Assembly (NCBI GenBank): GCA_014529385.2
Contig: CM043962.1
Coordinates: 47,861,098-47,925,097 of the forward strand
Direction of reading: 5' to 3'
Length of the DNA stretch: 64,000 bases
From: Adiantum capillus-veneris
Lineage: Eukaryota > Streptophyta > Polypodiopsida > Polypodiales > Pteridaceae
The position numbers and the translations under genes were made by a program. Below are positions 24,340-35,110 of this stretch, piece by piece (within the stretch, counting starts at the first letter, position 1; each line of letters opens with the position of its first letter). The notes under the pieces were generated by a model. It ran no database searches. It was not told where the DNA came from and saw only the letters and a list, made by a program, of their open reading frames with translations.

Positions 24340-25144
24340 AGGGTCTGCAACTATTCCGCCATTTGTAGGTTCTAAGTCCCATCTCTCTCCTCCCCACTAT
24401 CTTTCCATCAGAACGGGTGTTCTGTTACTGTCTCAGTTATGCTCTCCTGCCCACTAGCTTTCCACCAGAATGGATGTTCTCTTACTGTCTCATGTTACTG
24501 TCTCAGTTTTGCTCTCCTCCCCACTAGCTTTCCACCAGAATGGATATTCTGTTACTGTCTCAGTTTCTGCTATGTCTGTAAGTTTCCGCCTTTCCTCTAA
24601 GATATCTTTTCTCCACCAAGTCCCGGTAATTGGGTATTATCGGGAACTTCTACAATCCAGTCACTCCTCCTCTAATCAGTCACTCCTCTAATTGTTTCTA
24701 TTCTCAGTGTTATTTGCAGCTAAGTATTAAGGTCCTTCCAGTTAAGCTTTCAGTCAAGCTTCTCGTCGGAGTGGTTTTGTTCAGTTCGAAAAAGTGGAAT
24801 CTGCTTGGGGAATCTACTTAGATGGCGATTGGAACAGTGAACAATATGTAATCAAGGACTTGATGAGACTCCCAATGCAATAATGTCTATGTGAAGAATA
24901 TGGCAGAGTTTATGTCAAAGAACTTTTGATTCCAATAGCAGCAGAAAACCTTTGGTGCCATTAAAATTTCAGCTTTGCTTCAGGAAGGGGCCATTAGAGT
25001 TCTGTCATTTTGTCCTTTTGTGCTCCAAAGCTTGCTACGTAAACATTATTGTGAACTTTAATCTACTAATACCCTTCTTTATCTGGAGTCAAAAATTGTC
25101 CTCTCTTTGCTCGCACTTTGTACCTGCTCACGCTCACTGCGCCC
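24340..25144 (+). other. Gypsy-B spacer after integrase
   Basis: No coding signal recognised. It contains the triple repeat at 24383-24570 and leads into the C-rich minisatellite. Confidence 0.6.
24383..24570 (+). repeat. Three imperfect tandem copies of a 55-70 bp unit
   Basis: The phrase CTCTCCTCCCCACTAGCTTTC, followed by CCAGAATGGAT, TTCTGTTACTGTCTCAGTT, starts near 24385, 24439 and 24510. The second copy has an internal duplication of the GTTACTGTCTCA phrase. Confidence 0.8.
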
Positions 25145-25675
25145 TTAACCTACCCTACTCTCCCAACCCCCTCGCCCCTACCTACCCTACTCTCCCAACC
25201 CCCTCACCCCTACCCTACCCTCCCTTGCTGCTCGCCCCTACCCTATCCCAACCCCCCTCGCCCCTACCTACCCTACTCTCCCAAACCCCTCGCCCCTACC
25301 TACCCTCCCCTGCCCCTCGCCCCTACCCTCTCACACCCCCTCGTCCCTACCCTATCCCAACCCCCTCGCCCCTACCTACCCTCTCACACTCCCCTCGCCC
25401 CTACCCTATCCCAACCCCTCGCCCCTACCTACCCTCCCCCTACTGCTCGCCCCTACCTACCTCTCACATACACTCTCCCATATCCACTATCATCCCCTCG
25501 CCCCTATCCACCCTCAACCCCTCGACCCTACCCTCTCCCTCTTCCCTCGCCCCCATCCAATCTCTACCCTCGCCCCTACCCCCCTTCTTGCAACCCTCGC
25601 TCCTACCCAACCCAACCCCCGCCTTACTTCCCTCGCCCTTACCCTACCCAAATCCCCTCGCCCAAACTGCATCCA
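25145..25675 (+). repeat. C-rich minisatellite in Gypsy-B
   Basis: About 530 bp made almost only of C, T and A, with strong strand bias. Variable units combine CCCCTCGCCCCTACC, TACCCTCC, CTCCCAACC and CTATCCCAACC. It keeps two plus frames open by chance as Pro/Leu/Ser-rich reading frames, which I do not call genes. The minus strand is G-rich with many GGGG and GGG runs, so quadruplex potential is high. It is not the plant telomere repeat. Confidence 0.92.
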
Positions 25676-25854
25676 TCGCTTTGTTGAAAGCATCGTCAGC
25701 TTTGGGATCGCTTTGAAATTGCTTTGCTTGATCGTCAGCTTTGCTTTTTCCATCGCTTGTGAAAGTACAGGCTTCTAGCTTCTTGCTTAATCAAGCTTTT
25801 TCAGAGTTCGCCCTGCACACTGCAGATTGACACAACCAGGGAGTTTTCTTTACG

Positions 25855-27141
25855 ATGGCTGGTACAAGCAAACAAGCAAGGAAGAAAAGAGCTCTCTCTC
25901 CAGAGAGGCCAACTGCGACATCCCAGAGTTATGCAGAGGAAGAGGATGTAGATACATCCAGCCATGGCCTCACCGATGTGTCCTCCACTGACCACAGTGA
26001 TGAAAACTACAAGGAGTCCGACTGAAGCTCTGCTTCCGACTCAGAGTCTTCGAGCAACGAGGAAGAGGAAGAGGAAGAGGATGAAGAAGAAGAAGCTGTA
26101 AAGAACCAAAAGAAGAGGAAAGCCATCATGCAGGTATTGAGTCATCAAATTCCTCGGCCTCCTTCTTCCAAGACCCAAACCAAGTTCACATTGAACTTCG
26201 ATCTGCAGCAGCCTCATCCGTCGCTTCGAGAAGTCTTATCAAAAGACCAGCTACACAAGCTAGGTCTGTCAGCATTAGCAGACACCGAGCTGCCTTCGGA
26301 TATTCCCATCGATATGGTGCATGCACTCCTCAAGTTTTTTCCCAAAGTCAGAGGACACCCACTGACTGCTACACGAATAGGTAACGCTTTGGGGATGACA
26401 ACCTTTCCTGCAATAAAACCAACTACGCGCACCTATTCACAACTTTCGAAAGATGTGACAATCGAGGCATGCAAAGAGCTACTTAGTACGAGTCATGCTG
26501 ACTATGCAAGGAATAAAAAGCTCTGGGCCATTTTCAAGTATTACTTTTTGGTCAGAGATCCTAAAGTCAACCAGGGCCAGGGCAAAGGCAAGGGCAAGGG
26601 CAAGGCCAGATGTGACGTGCCTACTATATTCTCGCACTGCGAAGGCCTATACTGCCTCATCCACACCATCCCGTGTGGCTTTCATCAAATTTTATTTACC
26701 TCTTTACAGTTGCGAGCAAAAAGATTCCGAGCTCAGGTGCAATCTGTGCAATCTAGCTTTCAATGCTTCGCAGCTCCGATGTTGGCCTGGGTCATTAATA
26801 TACCTGTTAGTCCTATGGATGTGGATGCGACGATGCAACGTAAAAGCTCTAAGGGAAAAGGGAAAGATATTGAACAAACAATGGATCTATCTGAAAAGCC
26901 AAAGAAAAAGAGAGCAAAGGTAGTGAAGGACACAGTAGAATCTTTAGTATCCCTACCAGTTTCGGAAAGCCAACAGCTTCGAGTGAAGCAACCAGTTCGA
27001 CGTTCCTCGCATACGGTCGCTACCGATTCGATGGTAAGTTCGGGTGGTGCAGATCACACTACACATGTCACAGTTGTGGCTTCTACAGTGTGTTCCTCTC
27101 TCTACTGCTGCTATTTTTATCCCTACCACCACAGTGACTAG
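25855..27141 (+). pseudogene. Gypsy-B extra ORF in env-like position, acidic/basic protein
   Basis: Frame opens at the ATG at 25855 (MAGTSKQARKKRALSPERP), has one in-frame TGA at 26023 and then runs to 27141 (about 428 codons). The N-terminus is Ser/acidic with a Glu run (26055-26095) followed by a basic KKRK patch. The middle block (DMVHALLKFFPKVRGHPLT, IGNALGMTTFP, YARNKKLWAIFKYYFLVRD) is well structured in composition. Basic low-complexity GKGKGKGKA and KPKKKRAK patches follow and look like nuclear-localisation signals. No signal peptide or membrane segment of envelope type is evident. Tat-group plant elements are known for extra ORFs near the 3' LTR, and the block loosely recalls the putative plant transposon protein domain; this is inference. 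Confidence 0.6.
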
Positions 27142-27199
27142 CCCCCACTGCCCCCACGTCCCAGTGTCGTTGCTTCTTCTCCTATGCCTAGTCCTGTAG

Positions 27200-28109
27200 C
27201 AACCACTCCTACCATCTCTACTTCGACAGAGGCATGCGCCTAGTCCACCGCGAGCAGTGCCACTTGTCACACCAGTCCCACCAGCTGTACCACTCGCCAG
27301 CTCTCTTCACCCTGACACTGTTACAGGACCTTCCACAGGGTCGGACTCTTCATCATTTTTTCGGCTATCGGAGGATATATTGCAGAAGTCTAGGCAAGCC
27401 ATTGCCACCATTGAGCTCGGAGCAGAGCGTTTAGCAGCCACACACCAGCGTCACGCAGCTACTTACGCAGCTATGGAGGGAGCTCTGAAGGTTGCTGAGA
27501 GCGCCATCGCTAATAGGGATGCCACTATTTTCGCACTCCAGCAAGCCCTGAAGTTAAAAGTCTCAAGTGATTAGTGACCTTCAGAATCAACTACAAGGAT
27601 TTAGAGAATTGCTGTTACAGGAAAATAGGCAAACGCAGCCTACGATGATGGGTATGGGATATGGGTGGACTAGAGCAGGTACACCAATGCAGCATGCAGC
27701 AACAGGTCCTTCTCAGCAGTTTATGGGACTTTACTCACAGACTCCAGTTCCCCACACTCCAGTTCCCCACACTCCAGTTCCCGTTCAGTACTACAATCAA
27801 CAACAACAACAATAGTATCCTCCTCCTCAGGGGTTTCAGTCTTCACCATTGCCTCAGATGCAAAATATGACTTGTTGTGATAGAGTTGCTGGAGCACATC
27901 GGCATGGCTGTGTTACTCGACGTCCTCAGTACACTACAGGACAGGTGCTACCATCTGCCCAGCAACAGGTGGCTGGTCATTTCTCAGGAAACACACTTAC
28001 TGACAGGAGAGCTCACATACAGCAAGGCCCCACAATCGATTTGATGGCTCCACCTCCAGAGGCTGATACTTCGGATGCAGCAGTGGCCACCACTCTATCT
28101 CTTGGATGA
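27200..28109 (+). pseudogene. Gypsy-B second extra ORF region, coiled coil plus Gln/Pro-rich tail
   Basis: Continues the previous ORF in shifted frames. 27257-27574 reads a helical, Ala/Glu-rich coiled-coil-like segment (LGAERLAATHQRHAATYAAM, ALKVAESAIANRDAT). 27567-27815 continues with DLQNQLQGFRELLLQENRQ, then a Gln/Pro/Met-rich tail with three tandem TPVPH-type units near 27750-27780. A stop at 27814 is followed by more open frame to 28109. Perhaps once one protein with the ORF at 25855; no family recognised. Confidence 0.5.
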
Positions 28110-28207
28110 CAGATTCAGGAACTCACCATAGTACATACTAGTAGTTTTCTTTCACAGTTTCAGTCTTCCTCTCACCAAGACGGTGAGAGGTCTTGTGGCG
28201 GGCAACC

Positions 28208-28782
28208 TGTAGCAGGGCTACAGTGTCACTTCACAGGACAGGCAGTTGGACAGTTAGCTACAGTTGGTCTGGTTCACACTGGATGGACCCTTTGGGCTGG
28301 GAGTGACACGTGGCAGGGTACCTACGGTGGTCTAGTGGACATCGTGGCCAGGTCACCACCACCACTCAGTTTGGAGATAGACTTAGCTGGCTGGACATTT
28401 ATGAGCCGTTGGTGGCTCTTTATGGTTGTACATATGAGTAGTCGTTTGGGGCAATTCTATTATCTTGTACGTAGTCGTCTAGAGCGAGTCTTACACAGAG
28501 CACTGCTTCACCATCCCTGCACATCTGAGCCTCAACACCCCCATTTGTACCTGTGAGTCCTGGGCTAGAGCTGAGTGTGCTGCCACGCCAAAGTCTTGTA
28601 CATGGTTCTTTGAACTAGTCTAGTCCACATGTTCTGGTCCACTGTTGTGTCTCTATTGTTATCCATTGTTTCTGTGTTTCATTCTGTTGAGAGAGTTTCC
28701 ATTTGTTTGAGTGAGATTGTCACGCACATTGCACTGAGGGGCACCCACACTGTAGAGAGCACGACACATTATCCGCGCTACA
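28208..28782 (+). repeat. Gypsy-B 3' LTR (575 bp)
   Basis: Second copy of 18600-19181, starting TGTAGCAGGGCTACAG and ending CCGCGCTACA. The 98 bp before it (28110-28207) hold no ORF; the short GGTGAGAGG and GTGGCGGGCAACC phrases are the best polypurine candidate, weakly. Confidence 0.9.
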
Positions 28783-29370
28783 GGTTAAATGTCTCAAGAG
28801 CATTGGTTAGGCCAAAAGGCATCACCAAAAACTCAAATAACCCAAAAGTCGTCCGAAAGGCTGTCTTGTAGACGTCTCCCGGTGCGATTCTGATCTGATG
28901 GTATCCACTCTTCAAATCAATCCTGCTGAAACACGAGAATCCCTGTAATCTGTCGAGTATATCATCAATCCTAGGAATCGGAAATCTGTTCTTGATGGTG
29001 ATTTTGTTGAGAGCTCTATAATTGATGCACATTCTCCAAGATCCGTCTTTGGTGTCGCTAGAACTGCCTCCGCTAGTGGTCCCATCCGATCGGGAGTGAT
29101 CTCGAGCTGCGCCGCCAATTCCGATGAAATGAAGTTGGCCTTGGCTCCTCCATCGAAAAAGATCAAGGCTTCTTGGTCTTTCACTTTGCCCCAAGCTCGG
29201 CAAAGTTTTGTACTCTCGTCCAACGTGCTGGGATCAGTACCCACGCAATCTAGAACCAATCCTATTTTCATCTTGCCTTTTCTTCCACGTTCCTCAGCTC
29301 CTCTCGAACTCTCACGCCTCTCATCATTCTTGTCGTTCGGTTCTTTCTGTGCCTTTTTAGGGCACTTCAA
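28783..29370 (-). pseudogene. Gypsy-A protease and RT N-terminal part
   Basis: The minus strand reads the protease-like [20 protein letters not shown] (FDGG in place of the usual DSG) with ITPDRMGPL, at about 29200-29080. Then, without the protease second half and the RT N-terminal approach region, it passes straight to [66 protein letters not shown]. An internal deletion therefore fuses protease to RT near 29060. Frames differ across this point. Gypsy-B interrupts RT just after the FGLTNA block. Confidence 0.85.
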
Positions 29371-30821
29371 AGAGATATGTCCAGTTTCTCCGCATCCGAA
29401 GCACTTCCCTTCCCTGATGTAGCGAGCCCGCTCCTGAGGAGTAAGCTTGGGCGTGGATCTTTCTTGTCTAGGTTGCTCTTCCTCTTTCTCCTTTCATTTG
29501 TCGAAATCTGTTCGGCTCTTTGCGTCATGATCTCATCTGTGGGGTAGGTAAGACTGCCAGAGTGAATGGCAAAACCCCGTTTCGCATGACTCGTCAACTC
29601 CTGAATGGAAGCTGACTTTTGTTCCAAGCAATGATCTGGGATCTCTGTAGGGAGACCCAAGGTAAACCACTCAATCTGTTCTTTGAACGAGATCTTCTTA
29701 AATGAAGAGGCAGGTAGAATGGAGCTCCAGAATCTCTCGCAATAAGCGTCCACTGTATTCTTCTTGGTCATCCGAAGATGGTTCCAAGCAGTGCGTATAT
29801 TGCATTCATACTCTCGAGTCAGCCAAGAAGAAATAAAAAGCCTCTTGAATTTCAGCCATATAATTGGCGTTGTCTTGCTTAATAGAAGCGTGGACCACCA
29901 AGTTCGAGCATTCCCCTTAAAATAAGAGGCAACTCTCCGAATCTTAGAGTGCTCTGAGTAACTCCCTCCCGCGAAAGCGATGTCAAACTGCTGTACAAAA
30001 GACAAGGCCTTCGAAGCATCTCTATAACCAGAAAACGTGTCAAATTTAATTGACTGTCCACCTTGCTTAAACTCTCGGACTTTCTTGCTTTTGTCTTCCA
30101 AGAAGTCATATTGGTTGGCTTTGTAAAAATTCTTCTTCTTTGCATAAAAGTTGTTGTCATCAGAGTCCGAACTATCTGTAGACGAGCCCTCAGTAGAACT
30201 CTCAATCACTAGGCGAGATTTTGACTTTTTTGCCTTTTCCTTGCCCTTTCCGAAGCTTTGCTTTTTGCTTAGCTTTTTGCCTTTTTTGTCTTCTGCGCTC
30301 GAATCAGATGAGCTAGAAGAACTGTCAGCAGAAGAAGAAGAAGAAGAACTGGATACTCCTTCACATCGAACACGCTTCTTCTGTTTCTTTGCTTTTTCAA
30401 AGGTAGACTGACAACCCAAATAACCCGGGAAGTTAGAGCCTTTCTTCTTCTTTTTGTCGTGCTTTGTAGCTTTATTTTGCACGTCAAAAACCTGAGCAAT
30501 CCGTGCATCAACCACCTCTTGTAATTCTTTCTCTGTATACATCGTGGGAGCAGGAGGTTTCTTGAGAGCAGGTTTTCGGGGTGGTTCTGTGGTCTTCTGC
30601 CACCGCGTGTGCACCTCCTCCAAAGAAGTCTTGCTCATATATTTTGCCATTTTCGGGTCCTTGGCAAAATTTAGCATCATCTTTGTTGCGGCGTCGATCA
30701 ATCGTTGACGCCCCGCCCGCGTAGGCCAAGGCGGGCCATACTCCTTGCCTGAATCTTCGTTGTGATCCCTTCCTGCATCTCCGGATGCAGAGGGAGTCAA
30801 CTGATCCTTGCCTCAAGCCAT
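29371..30821 (-). pseudogene. Gypsy-A Gag
   Basis: Structural protein that packages element RNA. The open frame runs 30800-29367 (477 codons). The most likely original ATG is at 30821, followed after one codon by TGA, so the present frame lacks a good start. Seen in order: an Arg/Lys/Glu-rich N-terminus (TEKELQEVVDARIAQVF), KKKKKGSNFPGYLG, a poly-Ser/acidic tract near 30360-30290, a second Ser/Asp tract near 30180, then the capsid block IKFDTFSGYRDASKALSFV, RRVASYFKGNARTWW and EQIEWFTLGLPTEI. A frameshift near 29460-29370 separates it from the knuckle-like CGETGHISLKCPKK sequence (about 29400-29360) and the protease. Confidence 0.85.
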
Positions 30822-30879
30822 AGGTGCCGCGGGGAAAAAAGATTGGGATCGGATTTCCCGTAGAAGAGAAATCCGCCGC

Positions 30880-30892
30880 GCTCTGGTACCAC
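30880..30892 (-). other. Gypsy-A primer-binding site
   Basis: The complement, GTGGTACCAGAGC, lies directly next to the 5' LTR and differs by one base from the initiator-Met site TGGTATCAGAGC. Confidence 0.85.
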
Positions 30893-31556
30893 TGTAACAA
30901 ACATGGACACTCCAAGTCGAGCATCTACCGCGATAGCACAAATAACCACTTCAAAACAATTCACAATTCACAATTGATTCGACACTGGCCCGGCGGAGTT
31001 CCGTGCCTAGAGGAATTGGCCCCAAAGACTGGCGCCCTTTTCGGTATTTCTTTTTGTATTAATCTGTGTTCAAAGTACAAGAGTGCGGACAGGTGCTCAC
31101 ACTCAGACTCTGCGTCCAGATGCTCTGAGTTGTGAGAGGCCTGCTCACATATTTAAAGATTACAAGGGATGCCAAAAGCAAAGCCCCAAAAGCTGGTAAA
31201 CTCAAAAGCACTTTTAAAATAAAACAAGAGCTCTTTCTGTCTCTCTCTTATGCTTTTATAAAATAAAGCAAAAGAGTTCTCACTCTCTCTCTTTCTATTT
31301 GCGTAGAATAAAGCCAGCAAATAGCGTAGGAAAAACTGCCGCAAAAGCTCTGCCCAAAACCACGCCATGAGTATGGAATTCCGCAATCTGCGTCGCATTT
31401 TGCACGGGCGTCCATACAGCCTGTCACATGTCAGCTTGTGGGTTCCCTACAACCAGCCAGCCACATCATCATCTGTGTGCAAGGCAGCTAGGTCATCATC
31501 GGCCAACAGAGAGTGTGTATGTGTGTTAGGGTTTGCCACGTCACCATTTTGTGACA
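30893..31556 (-). repeat. Gypsy-A 5' LTR (664 bp)
   Basis: Starts TGTAACAAACATGGACACTCC and ends CACCATTTTGTGACA in plus orientation. It matches 10692-11337 along its length with many small differences, including a duplicated CACAATTCACAATT phrase near 30960. Confidence 0.92.
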
Positions 31557-31561
31557 TTAGG

Positions 31562-32380
31562 TGCGAAACCCTAAACCTACAGAAAACCACAACAGGCTGT
31601 AATCCTCTGTTTTGGATAGTTTTTCGCGGAGCGAACACGCCTACGCGTGTCCCAAGGGCTCCCGCACGCAATGGGACAATCCCCCTGTGAATCGGACGAG
31701 TTTTCACGCGAGAAAACTCTCCAAACTCGCAATCTTCCACGATAGAATTGTGCGTACCTGTGGGGGATTAGCAGTTAGCTAATCCGGTTCTTGTTCAGAA
31801 GGCTCTTGCCTTGGCAAACGCGCATAAACCCCCAAAACTGTACATATTCATCTGAGTAGCCCAACTAGTGGGGACGAGAGCAAATCATCGTGCTACATGT
31901 GACAGACGAGAAGGCAAGCTTTCCATTAAAGCTGTAGACCTGCACCCACTACTCACACACACACTCTAGGTCACTTAGTGTAAAAATTAGCCTCCTCTCT
32001 CAAATTGGGCACCCCTCTTCATGCTAGGAGTGGCAAAACTGCTTGGAGCCGCCATGTGTCCAATTTGCCCCTTTTGAGTTAATTCCCTAGTTCCCACCGA
32101 CTTATAAAGTTGTCACTTTCCAAGTGGTCCAGACTTCATTTGGCGCACACAAGCTTACAAACTCATCAGAATTCAATGCTAACTGCCTCGGCTAGTCCTA
32201 GATTGACCGACCTAGACTCCCGATGTGAGAAACCTAATCGGTTGCGGCCGTTTCACACTGGCCATGCAATGTCCACTTGCACCTTTTCAAGGGTTCCGAG
32301 AAAACAAGTAAAAATAAAATAAAGGAAAATATGTAATACATATTTAGAGAGGGCAACAGGAAAAATACACCTCCTAGTGA
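31562..32380 (-). mobile_element. Gypsy-C 3' LTR, right part
   Basis: Runs from the Gypsy-A target site to the LTR end CTCCTAGTGACA at 32380. The adjoining CACCCCACCCTTGAAA (32381-32396) is the complement of a polypurine tract, so this is the 3' LTR of a minus-strand element. Confidence 0.78.
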
Positions 32381-33508
32381 CACACCCCACCCTTGAAATA
32401 CTGCAAGCGACCTCGCTTGCATGCCAATAATACATGCGTATATCTCCTGATATCACATATATTCTATGATGGAAATCCAAGATATACATGCTTCCGAAAA
32501 TGTCGCGTTGGACGATTAAACAATTGCACCAACCTGGCTACCACACATATATCAAGCAGAGAAGTCTTCTATTGTACTCTCAAGCACAAACTTCTCTAGC
32601 CAAATTCTGTATGGAAAGAGTAGATACAATTGGTTAACTACTCTCTTGGGCATCATGAGCCATGCTCTTACCTTGCTCCAAAAAGGCTACATCTAGTCAC
32701 TGTGGGTTCCATCTGAAAGGCTTCGAGATACAGTTGCAATAGCTGAGGTGAATCAACAATTCATGCTCTTCCATCCATTTGGCATCCAAAGATGGATAGT
32801 TCTTGAACTTCACCAAGTAGCGTCTTGCAACTTTTCCTCTAACCTTCCTTTCCTTATGTGCCAATATCTGTTTAGGAACAAGGATCTCATCCAATTCTTC
32901 CACTTCTGGTTGTTTCTCATCAAGCATATTCTCTGGCACATTATCCAAAGGGTCTTAAAGGCTGACATGAAAAGCATTATGTATTTTCTAGCCTTCTGGT
33001 AGCTTCAACCTGTAAGCTACATCGCTGATCTTTTCTGAAATCTGAAAAGGACCATAATATCGCATGCTAAGCTTAGGAAACAAACGTTTCTTGCCTTTCC
33101 TTTTCCTTAACCTGGCCTTTTCAAAGCGCAAAAGCACCCAATCACCAAGTGAAAATACAAGTTCACGATGGTGACGATCAACAGCTTTCTTTTGCTTAGC
33201 CTGAGTCTTCTCAAGAGCAATCTTTATCTTCCTCTATGTTTCATCCGTATCTTGCACATACTTGTCTGCCTCAGATATCTTGTCCTTAGTTTGCAAAATG
33301 GGCGGGACTTTGTTGCCTCCTTCCACTATCTCAAATGATGCCTTACCTGTTGGCGTATGCACAGTGTTATTAGAAGCATATTCAACAAATGGAAGATGGT
33401 GTTCCCAAGTTGCCTTGTGCTCTGACACATAATGTTTGAGGAGATCCAGGACAGTAGAATTTGCCTCTTCTGATTGTCCATCAATTTGCGAATGAAACAA
33501 AGATGCGA
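32381..33508 (-). pseudogene. Gypsy-C integrase C-terminus, chromodomain and 3' UTR
   Basis: From right to left on the minus strand: FHSQIDGQSEEANSTVLDLL (contains the catalytic Glu region) and HHLPFVEYASNNTVHTPTGK (33500-33300), the GPF block FPKLSMRYYGPFQISEKISD (about 33090-33020), HNAFHVSL near 32975, then the chromodomain (32948-32700) with DEILVPKQILAHKERK, YLVKFKNYPSLDAKWMEE. A frameshift at its end destroys the usual YLEAFG tail. Stops occur near 33000 and 32955. About 300 bp without ORF separate it from the LTR. Confidence 0.88.
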
Positions 33509-34695
33509 TGTAAGGTGCAGCGCAATGAATGTTGAACTTTGCTCAAGATGAGTGCTCCGAACTGTGCTCAAGGGTTCCTTTCACTTACGGAAGGGAGAAA
33601 ATCCGTTCCTCTAGTGAGAGAGTGCAATGGACACAAACAAAGTGATGAACACTGTGAATGAAGGTACATGAGACTGAGAGATAGAGAGAGAAGAATACGA
33701 CACCAAAAAAGTTGTCAAACCCTCCTCCGAAGGCCCCACTCGCTATGGCGAGAGTGGTCTACTTATGATTGCACAAATCTCTACAATGCTTGGACTTGCC
33801 GACGATGTCGACGACGACGAGACGGGCTGAAATCTGAAAATGCTAATGGCTGAAATCTGCAAGTCTTTATCTGCTGAATTCTGACTCTGTGTCGGTGAGA
33901 TGTCGATGGCGACGATGCGACGACGACGCGCTGAAAACGCAGATGCTGAAATCTGTGTTTTCCGTGCTGAAACTGCAAACTTCGCTGGATCTGACCGTGC
34001 GGCGAGGATCTGCTGCGGGAAGGTGAGATCTGCGAGGTTCGGGGTTTGTTCTGCTGTGTCTAAGGGCTGAAAACTGAAAACGCTGATGAGTCTTGGTGTT
34101 CGGTCGCGGTGAAATTGCAAAACGCTATGCTGATGCAAAAACACTAGGGCCGAAATCTGTCTGCTGCGGCCGGTTGTCCCGCGAATGCAAAACGCTAGGC
34201 TTCGTGATTGGTCCTGCTGTTGTGGTACTGTTGCCAAGTTGATGCAGAAGCAAAACGCTAGGTTGATCTTGTCCAAAACGCTAGGCCATCGGGGGTGTCT
34301 TGCTGAGAAGTTGCCTGTTGAGCAAGGTGCTCTTGCTGCCTCTTCTGCCAGAAAGTGCTAGCGCTAGGTTTGCTTATATACAAACTTAGCAAAATTGCCC
34401 TACCTACTTTCCAACAAAAGTCACTTAAAAATAATTAGTGAAAAATGTCAAAAATAGGGAAAATAGGTTTAATGCACTGGAGAATTCCCCTGATGGATTC
34501 TGATGGGAATGCTGATGATCATGTTGCGCGCAACCAGAGGATATGCATCTAATCTAAGTTTCTGGACATGCATGGTCTGCGAGCACTCACAAAAGTGCTA
34601 GATCACTTCCTATTCTAGACTGACTTGATTGAACTGAACCTTGATCATGATGTAGCTTGTCCACGGATACATAGGGTTGGATGTGTCACGTGACA
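33509..34695 (-). mobile_element. Solo LTR of the LARD family, TSD TGCGA
   Basis: One 1187-bp LTR (TGTAAGGTGCAGCG to TGTCACGTGACA) with TGCGA on both sides (33504-33508 and 34696-34700). Gypsy-C integrase reads across it. Solo LTRs arise by recombination between the two LTRs of a full element. Confidence 0.95.
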
Positions 34696-35110
34696 TGCGA
34701 ATTTTAGCGTAGTGCCCATATTCTCAAACAATGCCTTCCAGAAAAGACTCGTCATACGTGGATCCCTGTCACTAACAATTAACTGAGGCATCCCGTGGTA
34801 TTTAAAGATATTGCTCATGAATATCTTGACCATGTGTTCTGGCTTTATCTTCTTCCTAACAGAAATGAAATGGGCTTGCTTACTGAACCTACAAATGATA
34901 CTCCAAATCCCATCATTGCCTGTTTGCATTCTTGGAAGATCAAAGATAAAGTCCATCGCTGTGCTTTCCCATGGCTTATCAAGGATCGGCAATGGCTGCA
35001 ATAATCCCGGTTGCTTTTGCCTGTCAAATTTGACTTTTTGGCAAACTAGGAATGATCTTACAAATGTGTCAACATCTTGACGAAAGCTGGCCAATGAAAG
35101 AATGCCACAA
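34696..35110 (-). pseudogene. Gypsy-C integrase core
   Basis: Minus frame 35094-34690: SFLVCQKVKFDRQKQPGLLQ (zinc finger end), WESTAMDFIFDLP (first Asp), MSNIFKYHGMPQLIVSDRDP (second Asp), ending at ENMGTTLKFA where the solo LTR cuts in. The catalytic Glu is on the other side (33480). This stretch is free of stops, unlike the neighbouring pieces. Confidence 0.9.

Larger units (their letters stand above)
18600..28782 (+). mobile_element. Gypsy-B: Tat/Athila-like gypsy inserted in Gypsy-A RT
   Basis: Plus-strand element with LTRs 18600-19181 and 28208-28782. Flanking pentamers are AGTTA (18595-18599) and GGTTA (28783-28787), a target duplication with one mismatch. The Gypsy-A RT reads across the site. 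Contents: Gag with stops, a run of four CCHC knuckles, protease, truncated RT, integrase without chromodomain, a repeat-rich spacer, then two extra ORF regions before the 3' LTR. RNase H and the integrase zinc finger are deleted. Absence of a chromodomain and the protease signature VDGGSGINLM suggest the Tat/Athila side of gypsy; that placement is inference. Confidence 0.88.
10692..31556 (-). mobile_element. Gypsy-A: chromovirus inserted in the Gypsy-C LTR, TSD TTAGG
   Basis: Bounded by two LTRs in the same orientation (10692-11337 and 30893-31556). The flanking pentamers are identical: TTAGG at 10687-10691 and at 31557-31561. On the minus strand the order is 5' LTR, PBS, Gag, protease, RT, RNase H, integrase, chromodomain, 3' LTR. 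It is 20.9 kb long only because LARD-I (13134-17561) and Gypsy-B (18600-28782) sit inside; without them it is about 6.2 kb. Pol carries stops, frameshifts and a protease-RT deletion, so it is not autonomous now. Confidence 0.92.

Noticed and set aside
25145-25675. Possible interstitial telomere repeat because of CCCTA words
   Set aside because: Units are irregular and lack the CCCTAAA plant telomere unit; they sit inside Gypsy-B.
25118-25716. Two long Pro/Leu/Ser-rich reading frames (up to 254 codons), extensin- or antifreeze-like in look
   Set aside because: They are produced by the C-rich minisatellite, occur in overlapping frames and have no conserved start or domain.
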